Shown: positions 8,598 to 16,698 of the stretch, piece after piece
Position numbering within the stretch: the first letter of the stretch is position 1
Layout of the letters: the number at the start of each line of letters is the position of its first letter
Program-made: the position numbers and the translations under genes
Notes under the pieces: generated by a model
Databases searched by the model: none
Told to the model about the DNA's origin: nothing
What the model saw: the letters and a program-made list of their open reading frames with translations, nothing else
Assembly: GCA_000436115.1 (NCBI GenBank)
Contig: FR894532.1
Location: 1 to 18,927 of the forward strand
Length of the DNA stretch: 18,927 nt
Origin: Firmicutes bacterium CAG:534
GTDB taxonomy: Bacteria; Bacillota; Clostridia; Lachnospirales; Lachnospiraceae
Reading direction: 5' to 3'

Positions 8598-10129
8598 ATA
8601 AAATATTATATTTTTTTGATTATGGAAATTCATTTGGTGGCGCAGCTAATACTTTACTACAGCAATTGTTGGTGGTAAAAGAAGCTGGATATGAAGTAAA
8701 GGCATATGTGTCAAATTATTATGGGAACATTAGTGAAGCATATAGTAAGGTATTTGATAATTATCAAATTAAACTAAATGAAGTAAAGTATTGTTGCTGT
8801 TCGCATACTGAGGACATTGATATAATAGAAGTATTCTCCTGCTATGAGAATATCTGTGAGACGATTCAACGGGAAAGGCCGGATCTGGTTCATTCGGTGC
8901 AGATTAATCCAACCGTTGAATTGGTATGCAGAGAATTAAATATTCCTCATATTATGGATATCTATCAGGCGATTGACGATTTTTTTGCTTTAGATTATAC
9001 AGATATTTTTCCACATTATCATATCTGTGATTCTGAAATATATGCAAATAGCTGGAGCAAAGGTCTACAGATTAATTCAACCTGCATCAGAACGGTGGTC
9101 AGAGATTTTATAAAGAGGCAGAAGGTTTATGATCATGAAGCCTTATCGTTTATTGCAGCCGGACAGGTAACTCCAAGAAAAAATCAGTTAGAAGTTATAA
9201 AAGGGTTTCATAATGCCATAAGAAAAGGCGTGAAGGGCTACCTTGACATTTATGGGTATTGCAAGGAGCAATATGCGCTTGAGTGTGTGGAATATGTAAA
9301 GCAGAATGATCTGTCAGAAAGAGTTAGCTTCCATGGATTTGTCACCAGCATGTTTGATAAATATCAGGATGCTGATGTACTGATATGCGGGAGCAAGGTT
9401 GAATCGTATCCTAACGTGATATCAGAGGCGCTGGCCAATGGACTAATTGTCATTACATCGCCGGTAGCGGGTGTTCCGGAAGTGATTAAGGATAGAAGAA
9501 ATGGTTTTGTTACTTCCGGTTATAGCGCTGCCGATTTTGAAGAGAAAATTATGGAATGCTGGAATGCCTTCCGGGATAAAAGTGTAAATAGTATTTTGGC
9601 AGAAGCAAATAAGACATTTGAAGCGGTACATGGAAAAGAAAACGTAAAATATCAAATACTGGAATATTATAAGAGTGTTATAAAGAATAGCAGTTTTAGG
9701 GGTGTATTGTCAAAAGACGATGCTGAAATAATTTTCAGACCAATCATTGATAGATACAATGAAAATGTTGAACATTTTACTTACCCTGAATTGATAAAGA
9801 CCAAATTGTGGTATTGGTATCATGCTTGTAATGTTATTTGCAGGGCAAAAAAGAAGATTTATATTTGGGGAGCTGGGAAAATGGGGCTATGTGCGTTAGA
9901 GGCGCTTAAAGCCTTTTTGCCAAATCAAAGGATAGAGGGCTTTATTGACCGTAAAAGAACAGGGCTTTACCAGAATCACAGGATATATGCTCCCACTGAG
10001 GTGGTATATGACAATGACAATGTAATATTGATCGCAGTAAAGAATTGTGATGAAATCATCGATAGCTTAGAAGCAGCCAAAAGAGCATACGGAGTGGATT
10101 ACTTTCTTGTGGCTCCCAGAATGTGGTAG
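8594..10129 (+). CDS. Family 4 (GT-B) glycosyltransferase + C-terminal Rossmann-like module
   Basis: Protein of 511 residues. Residues 1-~360 form a GT-B glycosyltransferase of the GT4 type. The N-terminal half has the glycine-rich GNSFGGAANTLL loop (11-22) and RPDLVHSVQ (95-103). The C-terminal half opens with FIAAGQVTPRKNQ (186-198), and ICGSKVESYPNVISEA (264-279) holds the Glu270-x7-Glu278 motif that contacts the nucleotide sugar in retaining GT4 enzymes. PVAGVPEVI follows. Residues ~418-511 are the shared module: IYIWGAGKMG at 422-431, GFIDRKR at 449-455, and YAPTEV at 465-470. Residues ~365-415 are a linker. The start overlaps the SGNH gene by four bases (ATGA), and the stop lies within the next gene's ribosome-site region, so the gene sits mid-operon. 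Donor sugar is not predictable. Confidence 0.9.
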   Translation: MNKILYFFDYGNSFGGAANTLLQQLLVVKEAGYEVKAYVSNYYGNISEAYSKVFDNYQIKLNEVKYCCCSHTEDIDIIEVFSCYENICETIQRERPDLVHSVQINPTVELVCRELNIPHIMDIYQAIDDFFALDYTDIFPHYHICDSEIYANSWSKGLQINSTCIRTVVRDFIKRQKVYDHEALSFIAAGQVTPRKNQLEVIKGFHNAIRKGVKGYLDIYGYCKEQYALECVEYVKQNDLSERVSFHGFVTSMFDKYQDADVLICGSKVESYPNVISEALANGLIVITSPVAGVPEVIKDRRNGFVTSGYSAADFEEKIMECWNAFRDKSVNSILAEANKTFEAVHGKENVKYQILEYYKSVIKNSSFRGVLSKDDAEIIFRPIIDRYNENVEHFTYPELIKTKLWYWYHACNVICRAKKKIYIWGAGKMGLCALEALKAFLPNQRIEGFIDRKRTGLYQNHRIYAPTEVVYDNDNVILIAVKNCDEIIDSLEAAKRAYGVDYFLVAPRMW

Positions 10130-10133
10130 GAGG
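10128..10133 (+). promoter_or_regulatory. Ribosome binding site fixing the TagF-like start at 10141
   Basis: A perfect AGGAGG lies seven bases ahead of the ATG at 10141. An upstream in-frame GTG at 10123 overlaps the previous gene's end and would place this site inside the coding region, so it is rejected as the start. Confidence 0.8.
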
Positions 10134-10140
10134 AAGAAGG

Positions 10141-11763
10141 ATGGACTGCATTGACAGGGCAATTATAAAAGGAAGGAATGTTTCCCAATTTGACAGCTTG
10201 AATATGCAGACATGGGAAATGTTTGAAAGAGACAGAAACGGCAAAAAGCTGTTTCTCTTTGGAACAGGCGCCGTGACAGAGCTTTTTTTTGCAAAATTTC
10301 ATGATAAAATGCCTGTGGAGGGTGTGCTTGATAATGACGGGAAAAAGCAGGGAATAAATGTACGGGATCTGCTTGGAGGTGCATGGGAAAATTCAAAAAG
10401 GGATAGTCTGATAGGAGATAAATCGGTATTAAAGGCATATAATCCGGAGCAGATAATTGTGCTGATCTGCAGCTTAAATTATGGGGATGAAATTGCCCGG
10501 GAATTAAGGGGCATGGGAATTGAGCATATTTATTCCTTTCTGATTATGGAAGCAAAGGAAAGAGACAGGAGGGGGATAGCCAGGGAAGGACTGGCAGAAG
10601 ACGAGAAAGCAAGCTATGCGGGAAGATACCTGGAAGCAGAAATCCAGGAAAGAAAGATCTTATTCCGGGCATTTGGCGATTATGCGGATCACGAAAAATA
10701 TATTACGGAGGCACTGCTGAAAGCCGGGCAGAACCTGGATCTGGTATGGCTGGTTTCAGATCTGCATACAGAGGTACCTGCTGGTGTGAGAAAGGTACTG
10801 CATTCAAATTGGCAAAAGGCAATTTATGAGTATGAAACAGCCAGGATCTGGGTTTCAGATCTTCCGGTTCCAGAGTATATAAAGAAAAAACCGGGGCAGA
10901 TTTATATTCAAACAAAGCACTGGGCAAGTATAACATTAAAGAAATTTTATCTGGATACAAAAGCTTTTCGGGAGGAACCGGAGAAGCTGAAAATCTGGAA
11001 GCGGGAGGGGGAGATGATCGACTATATTGTCACCGGCTCAGAATTTGATAAGGAATCCTGTAAAAGAGGGTTCGGAAATAAATGCAGATTTATTGAAGCC
11101 GGTTCTCCAAGGACAGATGCAATGTTTCATGAGGCAGACAACAGAAGGAAAATCCTTGACTATTATGGGATTGAAGGAAAAAAGAAGCTATTGCTGTATG
11201 CACCGACTTATCGCTTTGATGAGGAGAAGGGAAGCAGCATGCATACATCCAGAAATATAGAAATGGATTTTGGGCAGATAAAGAAGGCGTTGGAAGAAAA
11301 GTTTGGTGGAAGCTTCATGATATTGCTTCGGCTGCATCCGTCTGTAAGTAATGCCTGCAGCCACATAGAATTTCCGCCCTATGTTGTGAATGTAAGTGAT
11401 TATGGAGACAGTCAGGAGCTGGCATCTGCGGCAGATATTATGATTTCGGATTATTCCAGCATCATGTTCGAGCCGGCATTTGTAGGAAAACCGGTTTTTC
11501 TATTTGCCACGGACAAAAGAGAATATCAGGAGAGGGAATATGATCTGCTGATCGATTATGATACGCTTCCATTTCCGATTGCAGAATCTAACTTAGAGCT
11601 TGCTGGGAAAATACATCAGTTTGACAGGAAAGCATATGAAAAGAGAGTAGAAGAATTTTTGCGGCTTTATGGCGTAAATGAGGACGGACATGCCAGCGAA
11701 AGAGCGGCAGCGGCTATTGTTCAGCTGACACAAGGAGAAAAATCATGCCTGAGATTACAATAA
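10141..11763 (+). CDS. Rossmann-like module + TagB/TagF-like CDP-polyol phosphotransferase
   Basis: Protein of 540 residues from the chosen start. Residues ~34-135 are the shared module (LFLFGTGAVTE at 37-47, GVLDNDGKKQG at 61-71), enlarged by about 20 residues between the acidic strand and the NPEQI segment. Residues ~170-525 match the CDP-glycerol glycerophosphotransferase family: IYIQTKHWASITLKK (254-268, candidate His260), EAGSPRTD (319-326), LLYAPTYR (351-358), LRLHPS (396-401), and SDYSSIMFEP (436-445) followed by GKPVFLF. These GT-B enzymes transfer glycerol or ribitol phosphate from a CDP-polyol to a wall polymer or glycan. The usual WHG is replaced by KHW, so substrate preference may differ. 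Its likely donor maker is the TagD-like domain of the 13088-15385 protein. The end overlaps the next gene by 19 bases. Confidence 0.87.
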   Translation: MDCIDRAIIKGRNVSQFDSLNMQTWEMFERDRNGKKLFLFGTGAVTELFFAKFHDKMPVEGVLDNDGKKQGINVRDLLGGAWENSKRDSLIGDKSVLKAYNPEQIIVLICSLNYGDEIARELRGMGIEHIYSFLIMEAKERDRRGIAREGLAEDEKASYAGRYLEAEIQERKILFRAFGDYADHEKYITEALLKAGQNLDLVWLVSDLHTEVPAGVRKVLHSNWQKAIYEYETARIWVSDLPVPEYIKKKPGQIYIQTKHWASITLKKFYLDTKAFREEPEKLKIWKREGEMIDYIVTGSEFDKESCKRGFGNKCRFIEAGSPRTDAMFHEADNRRKILDYYGIEGKKKLLLYAPTYRFDEEKGSSMHTSRNIEMDFGQIKKALEEKFGGSFMILLRLHPSVSNACSHIEFPPYVVNVSDYGDSQELASAADIMISDYSSIMFEPAFVGKPVFLFATDKREYQEREYDLLIDYDTLPFPIAESNLELAGKIHQFDRKAYEKRVEEFLRLYGVNEDGHASERAAAAIVQLTQGEKSCLRLQ

Positions 11764-13070
11764 TCATGCCTACGTTAAATGTGGCAAAGTACATAGAAAG
11801 CTGTTTAAGAAGCGTGATAAATCAATCCTTTGATAATCTGGAGGTTCTGATTATTGATGCAGGTTCTACAGATGGTACACTGGAAATTCTGCAGAAGTAT
11901 GCAAAGAGGGATAAGCGCATTAATTTGCTGCATTCAGAACGAAGGAGCTACGGCTACCAGATCAATATGGGGATCCGGCTTGCGAAGGGAAGATTCGTAG
12001 GTGTCGTTGAGACCGATGATTATATAGAAAGGGATATGTATGAGTTTCTGTACAAGGCAATTATTTCCGGCGATTACGACTATGTAAAGGGAACAGCGCA
12101 GACCTTCCGGGAAATCGGAAGTGATATTGTAGTCACTACAGAGATTACATGTACGCCCAATGGACAGACAGAGCTGAATCCCTGTGAGCATCCTGAACTG
12201 TTTGTAACAGATAGATTTTTGTGGCTGGGTCTTTATAAGGCTGAGTTTATAAAAAAAATCGAATTGAATGAAACGCCCGGAGCCGCCTACCAGGATATCG
12301 GGTTCATTTATCAGACTCTTCATAAAGCGTCAAAAGCCTTATATTTGGACCGGACAGTTTATCATTATCGGCAGGATAATCAGAACGCCTCAGGGTACAA
12401 TAGCAGGGCTTTTCATTATTTATACGATGAGTATAGAAAGCTTTTGGGTGGATCTGATTCAGAGGAATGGCTACAGGCTATATACAGAAAGCTGGCAGAA
12501 CAAAGCCTGGGGCGTTTTCACAACATGGCGCTGAGCGGCTGCTTCTGGAGCGAATATGAAGAAGAAACAGCGGTGATTCGGAAGTGGCTTTTGGAGGCCG
12601 TGGAAAAGGGATATTTGACCGAAGAAGGCCTAGGTGCGTATAATTGGAAACTGCTTCTGGCATGGAAGGAAGAGCCAAATGGAGCATACAGCCAGTGCCA
12701 AAAAGCATATGCCAAAAAAATGGAAAAACTGACGAATTGCTTTTCACAGATAGGGGAACGCAGGTTACTTATCTTTGGTGCCGGGAAATATGGAAAATTT
12801 TTTCACGCCCTTTGTGAAAACAGATACCCCGAAAAGACAACGGGCTATTGCGACAATAACCAGGAGCTGTGGAAAAGCAAAATACAGGGAAAGAAGGTAT
12901 ACGCTCCGGCTGAAGCGGTAAGATTATTTCCTGAAGCTGCTTTTGTGATAACCATTTCAAAGGAGGCTGAACAGGCGGAAGGGCAGTTACTCGAGCTTGG
13001 AATAGAGAAGAGCAGAATCGTATGCTTTAGACCGGATATGGACTATTTGTTATTGAATACAAAGTATTAG
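11745..13070 (+). CDS. Family 2 glycosyltransferase + C-terminal Rossmann-like module
   Basis: Protein of 441 residues. Residues 1-~220 are a GT-A GT2 domain: TIIMPTLNVAKYIE at 5-18, IIDAGSTDGT at 36-45, and VVETDDYIE at 87-95, whose TDD replaces the canonical DxD. The next ~110 residues are helical and may shape the acceptor site. Residues ~337-435 are the shared module: LLIFGAGKYGKFF at 341-353, then GYCDNNQELWKS and YAPAEAV, one of the clearest copies in the window. AAGGAG at 11732-11737 with a seven-base gap supports the ATG at 11745, although this puts the start 19 bases inside the preceding TagF-like gene. That overlap suggests coupled translation. Donor and acceptor are unknown, and no membrane segment is present. 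Confidence 0.88.
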   Translation: MPEITIIMPTLNVAKYIESCLRSVINQSFDNLEVLIIDAGSTDGTLEILQKYAKRDKRINLLHSERRSYGYQINMGIRLAKGRFVGVVETDDYIERDMYEFLYKAIISGDYDYVKGTAQTFREIGSDIVVTTEITCTPNGQTELNPCEHPELFVTDRFLWLGLYKAEFIKKIELNETPGAAYQDIGFIYQTLHKASKALYLDRTVYHYRQDNQNASGYNSRAFHYLYDEYRKLLGGSDSEEWLQAIYRKLAEQSLGRFHNMALSGCFWSEYEEETAVIRKWLLEAVEKGYLTEEGLGAYNWKLLLAWKEEPNGAYSQCQKAYAKKMEKLTNCFSQIGERRLLIFGAGKYGKFFHALCENRYPEKTTGYCDNNQELWKSKIQGKKVYAPAEAVRLFPEAAFVITISKEAEQAEGQLLELGIEKSRIVCFRPDMDYLLLNTKY

Positions 13071-13087
13071 AATGGATTGGAAATCGT

Positions 13088-15385
13088 ATGCAGAAGATAG
13101 AAAAAGAGCTTCCCAATGCACTTCTGGGTTGGTACCCTTTTGAGGAAGATGCAAGTATTCTTTGGATCACAAGTGAAAATGTAAAGCTTGATGGCAGCTA
13201 TAGCTTTTTTGCGGATAGAAATTTAAATATCAGCAAATGCAAACCAGATGAAATAGATGTGTACTGCGAAAAATATGATTACATTATTTTGCTATGCCTA
13301 TGCTTTGAAGGGAAAAAGGCAGAGAGCTTACTGAAAAAGCTTTGTCATTGCCTAAGGCAGGATGGAAAGCTTCTTTTGGCAGCAGATAACCGATTTGGAA
13401 TCAGATATTTTTGTGGGGATAAGGATCCCTATACAGGCCATGTCCTGGACGGGATTGATCATTATGCAAAGGTAAATGAGCAGCGAAGGGAAGGGCTTTC
13501 TGGAAGAGCGTACTCAAAAGCCGAGCTTCAGACAATCCTTGATGGAGCGGGCTTTCAAAAATGCAGGTTTTATTCCGTTATGCCTGCCCTGGAGAGACCA
13601 CAGCTGGTTATGGCAGAGGGGTATATTCCAAATGAGCTTCTGGATATTAGGATTTTTCCGCAGTATAACAGTCCACAGACGGTTTTTCTGGAGGAGGAAA
13701 AGCTGTATGACGACTTGCTGCAAAATGGACTGTTTCATACAATGGCAAATGGCTTTCTGGTGGAGTGCACAGTAGGAGGAGCATTATCGGATGCAGAGCA
13801 GATAACGGTTTCAGGGGACAGAGGACATGGGGAGTCTCTGATAACGATTATAAAGAAAAATGACTATGTATGGAAAAAGGCTTTATATAGAGAGGGAAAG
13901 GAGAAGCTGGCCAAGCTGGCTGAAAACACAGCTTATTTACAAAGTCATAATATTCCTGTGGTAGAGGGACAGATAGAAGGGGATATGTATGTAATGCCTT
14001 ATGTACACGGGGAGATCGCTACAGAGCATTTTCGGAAGCTGCTAAGGCGTGATCCGAAGGGGTTTTTGGAGGAGCTCGGGCAATTTTTTGAAGTTATTTT
14101 GCGCTCTTCAGAGCAGGTACCTTATGAGCAGGTAAACTGGCAGCGGTTTGATCCTGAATGGAGTCAGAGGAAGGCGGATGACCCTAATCTATATAAGTGG
14201 GAAAAGCTGGCTGGCGGAAGCGAGGAAGAAAAAAGAAATATTGGTGTCATCCTGAAAAGGGGATATATTGATCTTGTGTCATTGAATTGTTTTTGGTCTG
14301 ACAAGGAATATCTTTTTTTTGATCAGGAATTTTATTGTGAAAGCCTTCCTGTAAATGTGATCTTTGTGAGAAATATCGATTTAATTTATGGAGGCTTTGC
14401 CGATTTGGAAGAGATTCTTTCCAAAGAGGAGGTGCTAAAGCATTTTTCCCTTTGGGAACACAAAGAACTTTGGAGGCAGTATACACACTCCTTTATGCGG
14501 AGGCTCAGAAATGAAAAAGAGCTGGCGGCTTATCATAAGAGAGTGAGAAGGGATATGCGCATTGTAGTCTCTAACAGGCACCGCATGGATTACACACAGG
14601 AGGAATACGATAGGCTTTTTACGAACATTTTCAGGAATGTAAACGGGAAGAAAATATTTCTGTTCGGCTCCGGAAGATTTGCGGAGCAATTTGTAAAGCA
14701 ATTTCAGGATTGCTGTGAGATCGCCGGCATCGTTGATAATAACAGCGAAAAATGGGGAACAAAACTTGAGGGGATTGAAATCTGTTCTCCGATGGAGTTA
14801 AAAGCGCAGCAGGCTGCTTTTAAGGTGTTTATCTGCATTAAATTTTTTGATGAAGTGCTGGAGCAGCTAAGAGATATGGGAATCAGGGAAATTTCAGTGT
14901 ACAATCCGGCATTGGAATATGATAGACCATTAAAACTGATGGCAGCAGGGCAGCAGGAAGAAAATAAACGGTATCATGTAGGCTATGTGGCAGGTGTGTT
15001 TGATCTGTTTCATATTGGACATTTAAATCTCCTGAAGAGAGCAAAGGAACAGTGTGATTATCTGATAGTGGGAGTGGTTTCGGATGAACAGGTTATTCGG
15101 GACAAACGCACAAGCCCATATGTTCCGTTTGAAGAGAGAAAAGAAATTGTGCAGTCCTGCAAATATGTAGATGAGGCGGTAAGGATACCTGAGGATCATC
15201 CGGGAACGGAAGAGGCTTATAGGCGTTACCATTTTGATGCACAGTTTTCCGGCAGTGATTATGAGAATGATCCCGACTGGATGGCCAAGAGAGAGTATTT
15301 ACGGCAGCACGGGTCTGAACTTGTTTTTTTCCCCTATACACAGTCTACCAGTTCTACAAAGCTCAAGGAGAAAATCGGTCATTAA
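13088..15385 (+). CDS. Fusion: methyltransferase-like + kinase-like + Rossmann-like module + TagD-like cytidylyltransferase
   Basis: Largest protein here, 765 residues. Residues 1-~230 resemble a class I methyltransferase family of glycan clusters from the post-motif region on (GKLLLAADNRFGIRYFCG, 93-110), but the glycine-rich SAM loop is absent and the N-terminus looks short, so activity is doubtful. Residues ~250-500 look like an aminoglycoside-phosphotransferase/kinase-like fold: K263/K264, VMPYVHGE at 302-309, Asp395-x4-Asn400, and FDQE at 411-414. Residues ~518-610 are the shared module (IFLFGSGRFAE, 523-533; VDNNSEKWGT, 549-558). Residues ~629-765 match TagD/glycerol-3-phosphate cytidylyltransferases: YVAGVFDLFHIGH at 633-645 with the HxGH nucleotidyl-transfer motif, VPFEERKEIV at 679-688, and STSSTKLKEKI near the end. 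The predicted product is CDP-glycerol or a similar CDP-polyol for the TagF-like enzyme. The ribosome site is weak (GGATTGGA). Confidence 0.85.
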   Translation: MQKIEKELPNALLGWYPFEEDASILWITSENVKLDGSYSFFADRNLNISKCKPDEIDVYCEKYDYIILLCLCFEGKKAESLLKKLCHCLRQDGKLLLAADNRFGIRYFCGDKDPYTGHVLDGIDHYAKVNEQRREGLSGRAYSKAELQTILDGAGFQKCRFYSVMPALERPQLVMAEGYIPNELLDIRIFPQYNSPQTVFLEEEKLYDDLLQNGLFHTMANGFLVECTVGGALSDAEQITVSGDRGHGESLITIIKKNDYVWKKALYREGKEKLAKLAENTAYLQSHNIPVVEGQIEGDMYVMPYVHGEIATEHFRKLLRRDPKGFLEELGQFFEVILRSSEQVPYEQVNWQRFDPEWSQRKADDPNLYKWEKLAGGSEEEKRNIGVILKRGYIDLVSLNCFWSDKEYLFFDQEFYCESLPVNVIFVRNIDLIYGGFADLEEILSKEEVLKHFSLWEHKELWRQYTHSFMRRLRNEKELAAYHKRVRRDMRIVVSNRHRMDYTQEEYDRLFTNIFRNVNGKKIFLFGSGRFAEQFVKQFQDCCEIAGIVDNNSEKWGTKLEGIEICSPMELKAQQAAFKVFICIKFFDEVLEQLRDMGIREISVYNPALEYDRPLKLMAAGQQEENKRYHVGYVAGVFDLFHIGHLNLLKRAKEQCDYLIVGVVSDEQVIRDKRTSPYVPFEERKEIVQSCKYVDEAVRIPEDHPGTEEAYRRYHFDAQFSGSDYENDPDWMAKREYLRQHGSELVFFPYTQSTSSTKLKEKIGH

Positions 15386-15386
15386 C

Positions 15387-15392
15387 AGGAGG
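15387..15392 (+). promoter_or_regulatory. Ribosome binding site fixing the TIM-barrel start at 15402
   Basis: AGGAGG lies nine bases before the ATG at 15402, just after the preceding stop. In-frame ATG codons from 15234 onward lie inside the cytidylyltransferase coding region and would encode a low-complexity leader unlike any TIM-barrel start, so they are rejected. Confidence 0.8.
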
Positions 15393-15401
15393 AAGGTTTA
15401 T

Positions 15402-16664
15402 ATGCAGATTTCATACAGCCCGGTAGGAAGCGTGGATATCTGGCGGCCAAACAGAGGATTAGAGCAGCTGGTGTCAGCAGGCATTAAAAGTACCATTTTG
15501 GATTTCTCCGTTATTTGCCAGGTTTATGATCCTAAGGAAATGATGCGGATAGAAAAGAGCGGCCGCAGGCCCAAGGGATGGATCTTTCGGGAACAGCCAG
15601 AGCAGGTAACAGAAAGCATCCGGATGTTTGTAACAAAATGCAAGGAACTTCATGTAGATATTACGCTTGCAATAATGCCATATTTTAAAAGTGAACAGGA
15701 GGCACAGAATCTGCAGGAATTATATCCGCTTCTTAGAGAGTGTATGAAGGCCTGTCATGTATATGGGATTGAAAAAGTTGTGATACAGCCATTACAGGCT
15801 GACTGGGAGACCAATCTGATATTTTATCAGAAGCTTCTTGGTTGGGCAAAGGAAGATGATTTACATATTCTGTTGAAAAACTGTCTGAAATATTTGAACG
15901 GCCGATATGTAAGAGGAACCTGCTCTGATGCGGAAGAAGCTAATACATGGATAGAAGCTTTAAATGAACTGGCAGAAGAAGAGCGTTTTGGATTTTGTAT
16001 GGATATGGGAGTTTGCAGTATATGCGGGCAGAACATGTACGAGTTTGCAACAGTGCTTGGAGAAAAAATTAAGGCAGTGATCATAAATGAAAATAATGGG
16101 CAGGAGCCGGGAGCTATGCTTCCCTTTTCACAGATCAGCAGATCCCGGTGCAGAACGGACTGGCTGAATTTTTTCAGGGGACTTCGTGCAGCTGCTTTTC
16201 AGGGGACTGCTATCTTGGATGTCAGGGAAAGCCTGGCAGCAGGCCCTCTTTTGCTTAAAGAAGGGATGCTGCAGCATACGAAAAGAGTTGGAGAGTACTT
16301 GAAGCTGCAGCTGGAATTGGAACAGGTGCTTGCGAAATATGATAAAAGGGTGCTGTTTGGAGCAGGAAACATGTGCCGGAATTATATGAAGTGCTACGGA
16401 GAGAAGTATCCTCCGCTTTTTACCTGTGATAACAATGCAGCTATCTGGGGAACGAGATTTGAAGGTCTGGAGGTGAAAGACCCGGAAGAACTTAAGAAAT
16501 TACCGGAGGACTGTGCAATCTTTATCTGTAATATTTACTATGACGAGATAAAAAAGCAACTGCAAAATATGGGATTACAAAATCCGATTCACTACTTTAA
16601 TGATGAGTTTATGCCATCATTGTATCTGGATCGATTTGATTCGGAAATAAGAGAAGTGTATTAA
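15402..16664 (+). CDS. Degenerate xylose-isomerase-like TIM barrel + C-terminal Rossmann-like module
   Basis: Protein of 420 residues. Residues 1-~295 follow the sugar-phosphate isomerase/epimerase (AP endonuclease 2-like) TIM-barrel pattern and align by eye with the intact family member at 17781-18719. The metal and catalytic residues are mostly gone: the first Glu position is Lys159, the DxGH His is Val204 (Asp201 kept), the His-x-His pair is Ile227/Asn229, the following Asp-x-His is Pro236/Ala238, and the final Glu is Asp273. A catalytically dead, binding-only role is inferred. Residues ~314-405 are the shared module: VLFGAGNMCRN at 317-327, CDNNAAIWGT at 342-351, and VKDPEEL. Residues ~196-270 still keep the fold landmarks (FGFCMDMG, then TDWLNFFRGL). 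The start is set by AGGAGG at 15387-15392. Cytosolic, with no signal peptide. Confidence 0.8.
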   Translation: MQISYSPVGSVDIWRPNRGLEQLVSAGIKSTILDFSVICQVYDPKEMMRIEKSGRRPKGWIFREQPEQVTESIRMFVTKCKELHVDITLAIMPYFKSEQEAQNLQELYPLLRECMKACHVYGIEKVVIQPLQADWETNLIFYQKLLGWAKEDDLHILLKNCLKYLNGRYVRGTCSDAEEANTWIEALNELAEEERFGFCMDMGVCSICGQNMYEFATVLGEKIKAVIINENNGQEPGAMLPFSQISRSRCRTDWLNFFRGLRAAAFQGTAILDVRESLAAGPLLLKEGMLQHTKRVGEYLKLQLELEQVLAKYDKRVLFGAGNMCRNYMKCYGEKYPPLFTCDNNAAIWGTRFEGLEVKDPEELKKLPEDCAIFICNIYYDEIKKQLQNMGLQNPIHYFNDEFMPSLYLDRFDSEIREVY

Positions 16665-16698
16665 TTAATATTGGTGTTAATGCTAAGGAGAGAAAAGC

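Noticed and set aside
10123..10140. GTG start for the TagF-like gene.
   Set aside because: The strong AGGAGG at 10128-10133 would fall inside the gene; the ATG at 10141 is correctly spaced from it.
11934..12323. Minus-strand open frame of 129 codons inside the GT2 gene.
   Set aside because: It lies wholly antisense within a well-supported glycosyltransferase and shows no recognisable domain or ribosome site.
15234..15401. Earlier in-frame ATG codons for the degenerate TIM-barrel gene.
   Set aside because: They lie inside the cytidylyltransferase coding region and lack a ribosome site, while AGGAGG precedes the ATG at 15402.
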